Assembly: GCF_020164555.1 (NCBI RefSeq)
Contig: NZ_JAIQZB010000005.1
Span: 160,657-224,656, forward strand
Length of the DNA: 64,000 bases
Reading direction: 5' to 3'
From: Salegentibacter lacus
GTDB lineage: Bacteria; Bacteroidota; Bacteroidia; Flavobacteriales; Flavobacteriaceae
Positions 39,776 to 48,618 of this stretch are shown here, piece by piece (positions within the stretch are counted from its first letter, which is position 1; every line of letters starts with the position of its first letter). Both the position numbers and the translations under genes were made by a program. The notes beneath the pieces are model-generated. The model ran no database searches. It was not told the DNA's origin and worked only from the letters and a program-made list of their open reading frames with translations.

Positions 39776-39799
39776 TCGATTAAAGCTGAACGCTGCATA

Positions 39800-39892
39800 A
39801 AAAGTCTCATCTCGTCAAGCTGAAACTAGTTTCAGCTTCTAACAAGTTTTGATTATCCACATCTCTGATTTTGAATTGAATTGAGAATGACG
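39800..39892. repeat. Degenerate copy of the dispersed intergenic repeat
   Basis: The segment contains CTCGTCAAGCTGAAAC, the palindrome GCTGAAACTAGTTTCAGC (39821-39838), and a closing GAGAATGACG, recalling the ends of the CGTCAT...ATGACG inverted-repeat family seen near 31.8 kb. No gene is visible here. Confidence 0.4.
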
Positions 39893-39962
39893 ATTTAATA
39901 ACTTCTTATGCAGCTTCAATGAATTCAGCTTTACTGAAAAAAGGGGTGGTTATAGCTTTATC

Positions 39963-40538
39963 TTAAATCTCAATTTTTGCACCAAGTAGTTTTACAAATT
40001 CCCTAATAAAAGCAGCGTGTCCGGGCCAGGCCGGTGAAGTTACCAAATTACCATCAACTACCGCTTCAGTAGGTTCTACCTCTTTATACGTCCCTCCTAC
40101 CAGTTCTATTTCAGGACCTATGGTTGGATAAGCCGTAAGGGTTCTTCCTTGTAAAACTTTCGCAACCGTAAGAATTTGAATCGCGTGACAAATAGAAGCC
40201 ACCGGCTTATCTTTCTCAAAGAAATGTTTAGTGATTTCAATTACTTTTTTGTTCAATCTAAGATATTCTGGCGCTCGGCCTCCGGCCATAACGAATCCGT
40301 CATAATCGTCTGGAAATACCTCTTCAAAAGAATAATTGAGCTCAAACAAATGCCCGGGTTTTTCGGTGTAAGTCTGGTCTCCTTCAAAATCGTGAATGGC
40401 GGTTTTTATCTTGTCGCCTTTCTTCTTTCCCGGGCAAACAGTATGCACTGTATATCCCAACATATCTAACATCTGGAAAGGAACCATTGTTTCGTAATCT
40501 TCAGCAAAATCTCCGGTTAAAAAGAGTATTTTTTTCAT
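39963..40538 (-). CDS. DJ-1/PfpI family protein
   Basis: This 191-residue protein has the class I amidotransferase-like fold. The nucleophile-elbow Cys117 followed by His118 is seen in [11 protein letters not shown], and the N-terminal segment [14 protein letters not shown] contains the conserved acidic residue. Members act as proteases, deglycases or chaperones; which applies is unknown. It is monocistronic and divergent from the oxidoreductase gene at 40.7 kb. Confidence 0.9.
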   Translation of the reverse strand: MKKILFLTGDFAEDYETMVPFQMLDMLGYTVHTVCPGKKKGDKIKTAIHDFEGDQTYTEKPGHLFELNYSFEEVFPDDYDGFVMAGGRAPEYLRLNKKVIEITKHFFEKDKPVASICHAIQILTVAKVLQGRTLTAYPTIGPEIELVGGTYKEVEPTEAVVDGNLVTSPAWPGHAAFIREFVKLLGAKIEI

Positions 40539-40686
40539 AATTAATCAGGTTTTAGTTTCCTTTTTAAGTTAAGGAAATTCGGGCTAAGCACTAGTAATCA
40601 GCTTTTAAAAAATAGTTAAATATGAAATTTGGCTGCTAAATTTAAGAAAGCTTGAGTAACTTTTGGGTTCAGCCAAAAACATAATT

Positions 40687-41769
40687 ATGCAAGATCGCAG
40701 GACATTCATTAAAAAGTCGGGGTTATTTGTTGCCGCCACTACGCTTCCAATTCCCAACTTTTTGATTCCGAAGAATAAAGAAAAATTGGGTGTGGCCCTG
40801 GTAGGGTTAGGAAATTACAGCACAGGGCAACTCGCACCGGCACTTCAGGAAACAGATTATTGTGAACTAAAGGGAATCGTAACCGGAAGCCCAGAAAAAA
40901 TCCCTGTTTGGCAAAAGAGATACGGTATTAAAGATCAAAATGTGTATAATTATGAAAATATGGATGGTATTGCAAATAACGACGAGATCGATGTGATCTA
41001 TATTGTTTTACCAACGGGATTACACGCCCAATATGCTATTAAAGCCGCGAATACCGGTAAACACGTTTGGTGTGAAAAACCCATGGCAAAAACATCAGAA
41101 GAATGCCGGCAAATAATTGAAGCCTGTAATAAAAATGGAGTGAAGCTTTCTATTGGCTATAGAATGCAACACGAAAAGAACACACAAACGCTTATGAAAT
41201 GGGCTGATACCAAACCTTTTGGTAAAATGAAAAGCTTAAAAGCGGAAGCAGGTTATTATGGAGACCCAATGAATCCCTGGAAACTGGAAAAAGAAATGGG
41301 TGGCGGTGCAATGTATGATATGGGAGTTTACCCGTTAAATGCAGCCAGATATACTACCGGATTAGAACCAATTTCGGTGAGTGCGAAACATATTATTAAT
41401 AGGCCTAAAATTTTTGATGAAGTCGATGAAACCACGGTTTTTAATCTTGAATTCCCTAACGGAATCACTGCCGATTGCAAAACCAGTTTTGGCGAGAGTA
41501 TGAATAACCTTGAAACCGATTGTGAAAACGGATGGTATTACTTAAGGCCTTTTCAGTCTTATTCCGGTGTGAAAGGTAAGGCTAGCGATGGAACTATTTT
41601 GCCACCATTTGGAAAAAACCAGCAGGCAGTGCAAATGGATGATGACGCCCTGGCAATTATTCAGGATAAACAAGTTATGGTTCCGGGAGAAGATGGTTTA
41701 AAGGATATTATCATTCTTGAAAAGATCTATGAATCTGCCAGTAAAAACGGGGAACGTCTAAGTTTATAA
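40687..41769 (+). CDS. Tat-exported Gfo/Idh/MocA oxidoreductase (glucose-fructose oxidoreductase-like)
   Basis: I chose the ATG at 40687 (MQDRRTFIKKSGLFVAATT), which opens into a twin-arginine signal peptide; a TTG at 40663 gives a longer but poorer start. The mature protein has VALVGLGNYSTGQLAPALQ (NADP-binding), CEKPMAKTSEECRQII (Lys in EKP), and MGVYPLNAARYTTG, close to periplasmic glucose-fructose oxidoreductase-like enzymes. It is therefore likely exported in folded form with its cofactor. Substrate is likely a sugar. It is convergent with the LytS-type kinase gene. Confidence 0.88.
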   Translation: MQDRRTFIKKSGLFVAATTLPIPNFLIPKNKEKLGVALVGLGNYSTGQLAPALQETDYCELKGIVTGSPEKIPVWQKRYGIKDQNVYNYENMDGIANNDEIDVIYIVLPTGLHAQYAIKAANTGKHVWCEKPMAKTSEECRQIIEACNKNGVKLSIGYRMQHEKNTQTLMKWADTKPFGKMKSLKAEAGYYGDPMNPWKLEKEMGGGAMYDMGVYPLNAARYTTGLEPISVSAKHIINRPKIFDEVDETTVFNLEFPNGITADCKTSFGESMNNLETDCENGWYYLRPFQSYSGVKGKASDGTILPPFGKNQQAVQMDDDALAIIQDKQVMVPGEDGLKDIIILEKIYESASKNGERLSL

Positions 41770-42876
41770 TTAGGTCTTAGAAAAAGGAATTTTTATTAGG
41801 GTTTCGACACCTACTTCTTTATTACGAATCTTAAATCGAGCTTTTTCTCCATAAAGTGTAAATAAGCGATCCCGAATATTAGAAATTCCAACACCTTTAT
41901 TTAATAAAGCTTCTTGCTTTTCAGTAAGCGGTTTGCCATTATTATAGATATTAAGCACAAGGTAGTTTTTCTCCCTGAAAATATTAATTTCAATTTTAAG
42001 GTGAATATTATGATAGGAATAACCGTGTTTCACCGAATTCTCTATAATGGGTTGTAAAATTAAAGAGGGCACCAAACGATCTAAAAGGCTTTCATCTATT
42101 TGCTTTTCAATCACCAAATGATCTGAAAATCTGAGCGTAAGAATATTTAAATAATAATCCATCATTCGTAATTCCTTTCGCAAACTCACTTTATAATTCT
42201 CACCACTATATAAAATCTCCCGAAGCAGGTCACTTAAATCAGCAATAGTATCCTGGGCTTTTTTAGCATCCATTTCTACTAAAGCCGATATGGAATTAAG
42301 CGTATTAAATAAAAAATGTGGCTGAAGTTGAGAAGATAGCATTTTCATACGGGTGTTGACAAGTTGAGATTCCAACTGTGTTTTTTGTTTTTCAGCCTCT
42401 TTTACCTGCTTCAAATAATAATAAGTATAGATGATGAAAATCATCGCAAAATAGATGAGAAAGTTGAGGTCTATTACATATATCATGCGGTCCAGGCTGG
42501 CCTTTAAGCTGTAATCGGCAAAAGTCATACGGCCCAGCAAAATTCCGTGTAGATCGAAAACAAAACGAATTACAAATCCTATTAAAATTGAAAATATAGT
42601 ATGCAGTAAAAAGATCCTGGTCCAGGAATAATTCTTATTCAGTAAGCGTTTAGTACTTATGGCTACGAGGGTCATATAAGTTACTACGATAATCCAGTCT
42701 ATAAGGAGGTTGTGAAAAATAATATCATGCCAGGACTCCATAATTTCCTGAAACATATATGCCCGCATGTAAGCAAGTTTGGCAATGTATACTAGATTGA
42801 ATAGTGTATAAAAAGCGGCTAAAAGCAAAATAAGCTTTACATCTATATATTTATTCTTTAAGGCTGAAAGAGTCAT
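41770..42876 (-). CDS. LytS/YpdA-type sensor histidine kinase
   Basis: This 368-residue protein has four N-terminal membrane helices (about 12-33, 52-73, 84-106 and 130-152), then a short coiled coil and the His_kinase domain (PF06580): SSQLQPHFLFNTLNSISALVE with the phospho-His, and ILQPIIENSVKHGY (N-box). The ATPase ends with GVGISNIRDRLFTLYGE. It follows the LytTR regulator gene by 9 bases on the same strand, forming a complete two-component system. The input signal is not evident. Confidence 0.93.
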   Translation of the reverse strand: MTLSALKNKYIDVKLILLLAAFYTLFNLVYIAKLAYMRAYMFQEIMESWHDIIFHNLLIDWIIVVTYMTLVAISTKRLLNKNYSWTRIFLLHTIFSILIGFVIRFVFDLHGILLGRMTFADYSLKASLDRMIYVIDLNFLIYFAMIFIIYTYYYLKQVKEAEKQKTQLESQLVNTRMKMLSSQLQPHFLFNTLNSISALVEMDAKKAQDTIADLSDLLREILYSGENYKVSLRKELRMMDYYLNILTLRFSDHLVIEKQIDESLLDRLVPSLILQPIIENSVKHGYSYHNIHLKIEINIFREKNYLVLNIYNNGKPLTEKQEALLNKGVGISNIRDRLFTLYGEKARFKIRNKEVGVETLIKIPFSKT

Positions 42877-42885
42877 CGTTTAGGT

Positions 42886-43650
42886 TTATATACCGAGTTT
42901 ATCAAACAATTCTTTTTTATTGGATTTACTGATGCGCAATAATTTATTGTCTTTCATTCTAACGTCTACTTCAGAAAAGTCTGAATGAACAATTTCCTTG
43001 ATATGATCAAGATTGATGATGGCCGAACGATGAATTCTGAAAAAAGAGTGGTTCTTAAAAAAATCACCCAGGTTGCTTAATGAATCCCGCAACACATATT
43101 TTTTATTTTCAGTAAAAATTTCAGCATAATATCCCGAAGCACAGATATAATAAATATCTACAGGTTTTAACAAAATAGTTTTATTTCCCTGCCTTACCGG
43201 CAGTTTTAACGGGAGATTTGAGGTTTCCTGGTCATTATTGTAAACGTCAAATAAAGCCTTTAGGCGTCTTTCAAAATTACCCTGAGCTTCATGATGCGAT
43301 ATATTTAGTACCTTTTTTATGGTTTTAAAAAAACGTTCGTCCCTAAATGGTTTCAGTAGAAAATCAAAGGCATCTACATCAAAAGCTTTTGTGGCGTAAT
43401 TATCATAAGCAGTTACAAAGACAACCACTGGTTTTGGGTTCACATTAAGCTTCTGCAAAACTTCAAAACCATTCATATCTTTCATACTAATATCAAGAAA
43501 AACCAAATCGGGTTTGAGGTTATTAATCTGCGCAATAGCCGATTTCCCATTTGAACATTCTCCTAAAACTTCAATTTCGTTAACTTCACCCAGCAGGTTG
43601 AGCACTCTTCGCCTCGCCAATTCTTCGTCGTCTACAACAAGTGCTTTCAT
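42886..43650 (-). CDS. LytTR-family response regulator
   Basis: This 254-residue regulator has an N-terminal receiver with ALVVDDEELARRRVLNLL, phospho-Asp in LVFLDISMKDMNG, and Lys in FLLKPFRDERF. The C-terminal LytTR DNA-binding domain (about 150-250) has the typical VDIYYICASGYYAEIFT and FFRIHRSAIINLDHIKEI motifs. It is first in the operon with the LytS-type kinase. Regulated genes are not in evidence. Confidence 0.94.
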   Translation of the reverse strand: MKALVVDDEELARRRVLNLLGEVNEIEVLGECSNGKSAIAQINNLKPDLVFLDISMKDMNGFEVLQKLNVNPKPVVVFVTAYDNYATKAFDVDAFDFLLKPFRDERFFKTIKKVLNISHHEAQGNFERRLKALFDVYNNDQETSNLPLKLPVRQGNKTILLKPVDIYYICASGYYAEIFTENKKYVLRDSLSNLGDFFKNHSFFRIHRSAIINLDHIKEIVHSDFSEVDVRMKDNKLLRISKSNKKELFDKLGI

Positions 43651-43825
43651 AATGCTAATATTAGATATTTACCCATGTGAATTTAAAACTATTTTTTCTT
43701 GTTGTATATATTTTTTAATTCTAAGTGACTGAAAACAAATAAACTGAATAATATGAATACCCTTAATTTTGCAGTGAACGGTTAAATTTTTGAAGTAAAT
43801 ACATCTTTATTTGCTTTAAGCATAT

Positions 43826-43875
43826 AAAAAATGCCTGTAAAAGTTTTGAAGCCCTAGCTTACCCCTTACAGACAT
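43826..43875 (-). terminator. Intrinsic terminator after the secreted hypothetical protein
   Basis: On the minus strand ATGTCTGTAA pairs with TTACAGGCAT across a ~25-base loop and is followed by TTTTTT. It lies 20 bases past the stop codon of the gene at 43897. Confidence 0.6.
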
Positions 43876-43896
43876 TAATTTTAGAATCTATGGAAA

Positions 43897-44451
43897 CTAC
43901 ATTCCCGCAAACCGCTCTTCCCCGATATTTTTAGGATCAATTTTAATAATTTTCGATTTATTGTTTTTTACAACTTTAATTCGGTAAAGCTCTTTGTCTA
44001 CCAGATTCCTCTTTCCTTTGGCTTTATAACTATTCTTCACCATACTCCAGCCTTCGGTTTGTCTCCATAATTGGTCTCTTACCGCACGAGGCAAAGCAAC
44101 ATCTTTAAATAGCTGCCTGGTTCGGTTTAATTCTCCATCTTTTGAATAATTGGCTTCAAGAAAGCCTTTATCAGTTGAGAAACGCACCAGGTAAGAATTA
44201 TAATCCTTATCTTTTACTTCTTCAATAAAGTTAGAAATATCAAAATAAGATTCCATAAAAGCCAATGGGTTCTCAGTGAATTCGGCAGCAAAACCATCGT
44301 TCACTTTATAGCGATATTCATCTGGATTATCGGTTTCAGTCAGAACAATTGGAGAATAAGCAATCTTAGTTTCTTCCAGTTCAGTAATTCTCTGAGCGTA
44401 GCTACTAAAGCTAAAGCTCACAAGCATCAAAATAACGACTAATGTTTTCAT
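43897..44451 (-). CDS. Secreted hypothetical protein
   Basis: This 184-residue protein has a signal peptide ending SSYAQ. The mature part has a DxxxNxxxYLVRFSTDKGFLEANYSKDGELNRTRQLFKDVALP segment that resembles periplasmic PepSY-like or DUF2874-type small beta proteins. I do not name a family with confidence. It is monocistronic with its own terminator and no functional clue from neighbours. Confidence 0.7.
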   Translation of the reverse strand: MKTLVVILMLVSFSFSSYAQRITELEETKIAYSPIVLTETDNPDEYRYKVNDGFAAEFTENPLAFMESYFDISNFIEEVKDKDYNSYLVRFSTDKGFLEANYSKDGELNRTRQLFKDVALPRAVRDQLWRQTEGWSMVKNSYKAKGKRNLVDKELYRIKVVKNNKSKIIKIDPKNIGEERFAGM

Positions 44452-44685
44452 AACAATTAAATTTTAGGATTTATAAACGGTTTAGGTACAAGCTTGTATT
44501 TAATTATATCCTAAAGTTAAATAGCAATACAGGTAAAATAATCAGTAATGATCCAGACTACATTTTTTTGATAATGAGCAGGTAGAAATTTGATATAAAG
44601 CCCCAGGGCTGACTTGTAACCTTTTTAGGAATCAAAAATATTTACTAATTTTATAAGCTTTTTACACTCAAAAATTTATACCTAT

Positions 44686-45881
44686 TAAGACTTCCACTAC
44701 GCATAAAAATTATAAAGCTGACGTTGCAAACATTAATAAAATCCCGATCGTCTCTCAGCTATTAGACATAGTTTGCCTTAATACGGGAATGGGCTTCGCA
44801 GCGATTGCACGCGTTACTGAAGACAAATGGATCACCTGCGCCAGTAAGGATGAAATTTCATTTGGCTTAAAACCAGGGGGATGAACTGGAAGTAGAAACT
44901 ACACTTTGTGAGCAGGTACGCCGAGAAGAAGAACCAATTTATATTGATAATGTAGCAACCAGTGAAACTTATGCTAAACATCCTACCCCGGCTATGTACG
45001 GGTTTGGCAGTTATATCTCGATACCGCTTTATAAAAAGGATGGAAGTTTCTTCGGAACGCTTTGCGCTATAGATAAAAAGGCAGCCAACGTTGATAACGA
45101 AGAAGTTAGAGGAATGTTTCAACTTTATGCTGATCTAATAAGTTTTCATCTTGAAGCGATTGAAGAGAAAGAAAAGGCGATAACAGAGCTTGACGAAGAG
45201 CAACATATAGCCGAATTGCGCGAGCAATTTATAGCAATCTTAGGGCACGACCTTAAGAATCCTATTGCCACCACCAGAATGAGTGCTGAAATTCTTATGA
45301 AATTTAGCAAGGAAGATATTGTAAAACGCAATGCCGCGCTCATTAAATCTACCAGCATTAGAATGGAAAATTTAATAGATAATCTTCTGGATTTTGCTCG
45401 TGGTCGATTAGGGGAAGGTATCAAATTAAATAAAACAAAGGATTTTGGAAAGCTAGAAAATATTCTGGAGCAGGTAATCAACGAAATTAAAACCATATCT
45501 CCCAATAGAGATTTCTCTACAAATATTAGAATTAAAAATCCTGTTAACTGTGATCCTGATAGAATTGCACAGTTATGTTCTAATCTCTTGGGAAATGCTG
45601 TAACCCACGGCTCTCTGGATAATCCTATAGAACTTGAGGCTGTTTGTGTTAACGGGGAATTTAAATTGGAAATTACCAATAAGGGGGCAAAAATCCCAAA
45701 GAAAGTAAGAGAGAAATTATTTGAACCTTTTTATCGTATTGAGGGTGAAGAAGCTAAACAAGGTTTAGGGCTTGGGCTTTATATAGCTTCCGAAATTGCC
45801 AGAGCTCACCAGGGAAATATAAATGTAAAATCTTCAGACAAAGAAACGATATTCAGCTTTGTCATGCCTGCACATAACTAA
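44686..45881 (+). pseudogene. GAF-domain sensor histidine kinase, frameshifted
   Basis: The frame from 44686 encodes a GAF start (VSQLLDIVCLNTGMGFAAIARVTEDKW...) and ends at a TGA inside a run of five G at 44876-44880. With four G the frame would continue as GDELEVETTLCEQVRREEEPIYIDNV into the rest of the GAF domain and a complete kinase core: H-box FIAILGHDLKNPIATT, N-box LCSNLLGNAVTHGS, and GLGLGLYIASEIARAHQG. The intact downstream frame begins at 44994. No ATG/GTG/TTG start is seen for the first part. It is either a real mutation or a homopolymer sequencing error. Confidence 0.75.
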
Positions 45882-45915
45882 GCCGGAATGCCAGAATTTA
45901 AAAGATTATTTGACA

Positions 45916-46065
45916 CTAAAATATCAAATTTAAGGTTCCCAACACTGCAAAGATAGCCGCAATTACGATCCACGCGAGTATCAATAAAATAAAGAGTTTG
46001 GCCAGAAAATGGAAACCGGACGTGGCTGTTTTATAATTCTCGATAAAAATATAAAAAGGATTCAT
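45916..46065 (-). CDS. 49-residue single-pass membrane protein (not usually annotated)
   Basis: An ATG at 46063-46065 opens a 49-codon frame. It reads a charged N-terminus (MNPFYIFIENYKTATSGF), then a strongly hydrophobic helix FILLILAWIVIAAIFAVLG (about residues 25-44). The helix and short polar ends look like a genuine small membrane protein. It is not matched to a family by me. It lies in an otherwise empty 600-base gap between the kinase pseudogene and the universal stress protein gene. Confidence 0.5.
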   Translation of the reverse strand: MNPFYIFIENYKTATSGFHFLAKLFILLILAWIVIAAIFAVLGTLNLIF

Positions 46066-46072
46066 AGCACAA

Positions 46073-46498
46073 AAATTAAGGTTAGACATAGAACCTTTGG
46101 ATAAATTCGCTATAAATAAGTAATGGTATAAATCTGAAACGAAATTTGCTTTGAAGCTTTAATCCTTCAAAAAATGATTAGCCTCAGAATTTTTTAAAGG
46201 TAATTTCATACCATATTCTTCTATATATTTTTGTCCAAAAAAGTTCAACATTAATTTAAGACTATAAATACATTTTTGGTATAGGGGAAATCCCTGCTAA
46301 TTAATTTAAAGTTAAAAATAGAGTGCAGATAAAGCAAAAAATATCACAGTTTTAAAAGGAATGAAGTTACTAATAAGGCGGTTGAAACCCCCAAATAGAA
46401 GGAACTCGATTGAAAACGGGAAAGGACAAAACACTTCGCCAAACACTTAAACTTAGCTTTGACATTTAAAGATATTTTGGCTTTTTATTGTTAACTAT
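46073..46498. other. Non-coding gap
   Basis: About 425 bases without a convincing gene. A 30-codon frame on the minus strand (46159-46251) is too short to support. No repeat or hairpin stands out. Confidence 0.4.
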
Positions 46499-46939
46499 TT
46501 ACCCAAGCGGAACCGCCAGTAATGGAATTTTAAGTTCATCTATAAGATCTTTTTTCTTATTGGAAGTAAACAGACCATAAACTAAATTTCTTTTTTTATG
46601 CCCTGCAACTACCAAATCAATATTACACTCATCGACTAATTTTTTGATAGATTTAATTCCTGAACCTTCAATTAAACGACCTTCAACTACTATATTATGC
46701 TCTTTAGCCACATCATCGGCCCATTTTTCTATGGTAGCTTTTTCTACCTTTCGCTCTTCAGCTCTTTTGTCATACACATATTGAGGTCCGGCTTCCCTGG
46801 CAAGAAAATCATCAGGATCTGCTTCGGTAACATGAATTATCCAGATCTTGGCATTATTGAGCTTTGCAATTTTAACCGAGTGAGAGATAAGTATTTCGGC
46901 ATCTTTTTTATGGTCTACGGCTACTAAAATATTCTTCAT
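46499..46939 (-). CDS. Universal stress protein family protein
   Basis: This 146-residue protein has the UspA fold, starting NILVAVDHKKDAEILISHSVKIAKLNNAKIWIIHV and ending IPLLAVPLG. The usual ATP-binding signature G-x2-G-x9-G-S/T is not found; the segment in its place is VAGHKKRNLVYGLFTSNKKKDL. This suggests a non-ATP-binding UspA-like member. It is monocistronic. Role in stress survival is from family knowledge. Confidence 0.88.
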   Translation of the reverse strand: MKNILVAVDHKKDAEILISHSVKIAKLNNAKIWIIHVTEADPDDFLAREAGPQYVYDKRAEERKVEKATIEKWADDVAKEHNIVVEGRLIEGSGIKSIKKLVDECNIDLVVAGHKKRNLVYGLFTSNKKKDLIDELKIPLLAVPLG

Positions 46940-47077
46940 GTTGTGGTAGTTTAAGAAACTAAAATAGGAAAAAATTAAATGCTTCTAAAATATTTCGTTA
47001 TAAGCTTTAATTATTCAGATACTAAATTTTTATTTTTTTGAAAGCAAGACAATAGAGCTTTTTATATAACTTATTTT

Positions 47078-47779
47078 TTAATCACAATTACCATCAATTG
47101 AGCAGGAATCGCCTTCTGAAACCTTTAACTCATCTTTCTTCGGTTTAAATTCATCCCATGCTTTTTCCATGGCTTGTAAAAAGGCCTCTAAGGGCTGCGC
47201 TCCCGAAATAGCATATTTATCATCTACAACAAAAAAGGGAACCCCTCTTACCCCTATATTTCGTGCCTCCATTTCATCTTGTTTCACTTCATAAGAAAAA
47301 GCATCAGATTCCAGCGTATTTTTTACTTCATCGGCTTTCATTCCAACCGACGTCCCGATTTCCTGTAAAACTTCAGAATCATCTATATTTTTTGATTCTT
47401 CAAAATGAGCCTTAAACAGCGCTTCTTCAATTTCATTTCCAAGAGCTTTTGATTTAGCCAATTGAATAAGCCTGTGCGCCATAAATGAGTTGGCCGTCAC
47501 CGAAGTTTCCAGGTTAAACTTCAACCCAACTTCAGCAGCCATATTGGTTGCGCTGCTAAACATTTCTTTTGCCTGAGCTTCGCTTACACCTTTTGCTTTA
47601 ACGAAATACTCCAGCGTGCTTAAATTTGGATCTGTCTTAAGATTTGGATCAAGTTGGTAACTTTTCCAGTCTATTTCTACCTGATTATTCTGCGGAAATT
47701 TTGCCAGAGCGGCTTCAAATTTTTTCTTTCCTATGTAACAAAACGGACATCTTACATCTGACCATATTTTAACTTTCAT
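47078..47779 (-). CDS. DsbA-family oxidoreductase, FrnE-like
   Basis: This 233-residue thioredoxin-fold protein has the active site CPFC (Cys11 and Cys14) directly after the first strand (KIWSDVRCPFCYIG) and the cis-Pro region GVRGVPFFVVDDKYAISGAQP. There is no signal peptide, so it acts in the cytoplasm as a FrnE-like disulfide isomerase or 2-hydroxychromene-2-carboxylate isomerase relative. The C-terminus ends in CSIDGNCD, an extra cysteine pair. It is monocistronic. Confidence 0.92.
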   Translation of the reverse strand: MKVKIWSDVRCPFCYIGKKKFEAALAKFPQNNQVEIDWKSYQLDPNLKTDPNLSTLEYFVKAKGVSEAQAKEMFSSATNMAAEVGLKFNLETSVTANSFMAHRLIQLAKSKALGNEIEEALFKAHFEESKNIDDSEVLQEIGTSVGMKADEVKNTLESDAFSYEVKQDEMEARNIGVRGVPFFVVDDKYAISGAQPLEAFLQAMEKAWDEFKPKKDELKVSEGDSCSIDGNCD

Positions 47780-47811
47780 AATGTTTTTTTCTAAAATTAG
47801 ACTTCTGCGGG

Positions 47812-47931
47812 CTATTCACCTCCACTGCCCTCCTGTTCCTGATAGTAATTAAGATACCGATATTGTAAATTGGCATTGAAGTTTCCGCTATTATCGCTAA
47901 ATTCTCTCAAGGCAGATTTGGGGGTTTGATA
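47812..47931 (-). pseudogene. Orphan C-terminal gene fragment
   Basis: On the minus strand an open stretch of about 39 codons without a start reads YQTPKSALREFSDNSGNF, then NANLQYRYLNYYQEQEGSGGE, ending at TAG 47812-47814. An in-frame TAA lies directly upstream. The composition is protein-like (polar, few Lys/Ile runs), unlike translated non-coding sequence. It looks like the tail of a lost gene; I cannot name it. Confidence 0.4.
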
Positions 47932-48059
47932 TTAATATAAAGCATGTAGGGATTTGCTTTTATCGATTCTTTAATAAAGAGCTTTTAAAAATAGGAAAAA
48001 AATTAAAGGTATGGCTGAAGATGCCTAAAAAGAAGGGATATTTCAGAAAAAACTACAGC

Positions 48060-48547
48060 ACTACGGAATTCCTTAAACATCTCTTCCTCAATTGTTATAA
48101 TTTCGTATTATTTCCAATTTTTACGATGTGTTTTATTCATAGCCTGCAGTAGTGATGATGATAGTGTAACCGATCCTATTGTTGGCGGACATACCGAAGG
48201 AGGGATGCGGAGAAGATATACCAGATACCGGAGATGATGATTACCCATTAACTTATAATGCTTCAGCATTACTTAAGAATTCAACAAGTTTCCCAATTGG
48301 CAATATTGTTTCTGCCTCAAAACTAACTTCTAATAATACAAATAACACTGATTTCAAAAAGGTTTTGGAACGGAAATACAATAGTATTACTGCAGAGAAT
48401 GATATGAAAATGGCGAACTTCTTCCTGGGGCCAGATAATTACGATTACAGTGATGGTGATGAAATTATAAATTATGCTATAGAAAACATTAAATCAAGGA
48501 AAAACATATTCAGATTAGGAATCAATTTAAATATTCTAAATAAGTAG
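48060..48547 (+). pseudogene. Remnant of a GH10 endo-1,4-beta-xylanase lipoprotein
   Basis: The first part (48060-48180) reads a lipoprotein leader in two frames, ending LFIACSSDDDSVTDPIVGG. The main surviving frame from 48179 carries DDDYPLTYNASALLKN, then FPIGNIVSASKLTSNNT and the GH10 hallmark KYNSITAENDMKMANFF with DYSDGDEIINYAIENIK. It stops at 48547 before the catalytic barrel strands with the two glutamates. At least two frameshifts lie in the leader. Full-length GH10 enzymes are about 350-400 residues, so most is lost. It points to an earlier xylan-degrading function here. Confidence 0.75.
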
Positions 48548-48618
48548 AAACTCTAATTATATCGCTTTCGATTTATTATCTTGGTTGAAATTTTATGGTT
48601 TAAATCGACAATAACTGA

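Noticed and set aside
45146..45679. 177-codon antisense frame in the histidine kinase
   Set aside because: Ser/Ile-rich shadow of the kinase coding strand; no start context or family pattern.
46159..46251. 30-codon frame on the minus strand
   Set aside because: Too short, with no membrane helix or motif to support it.
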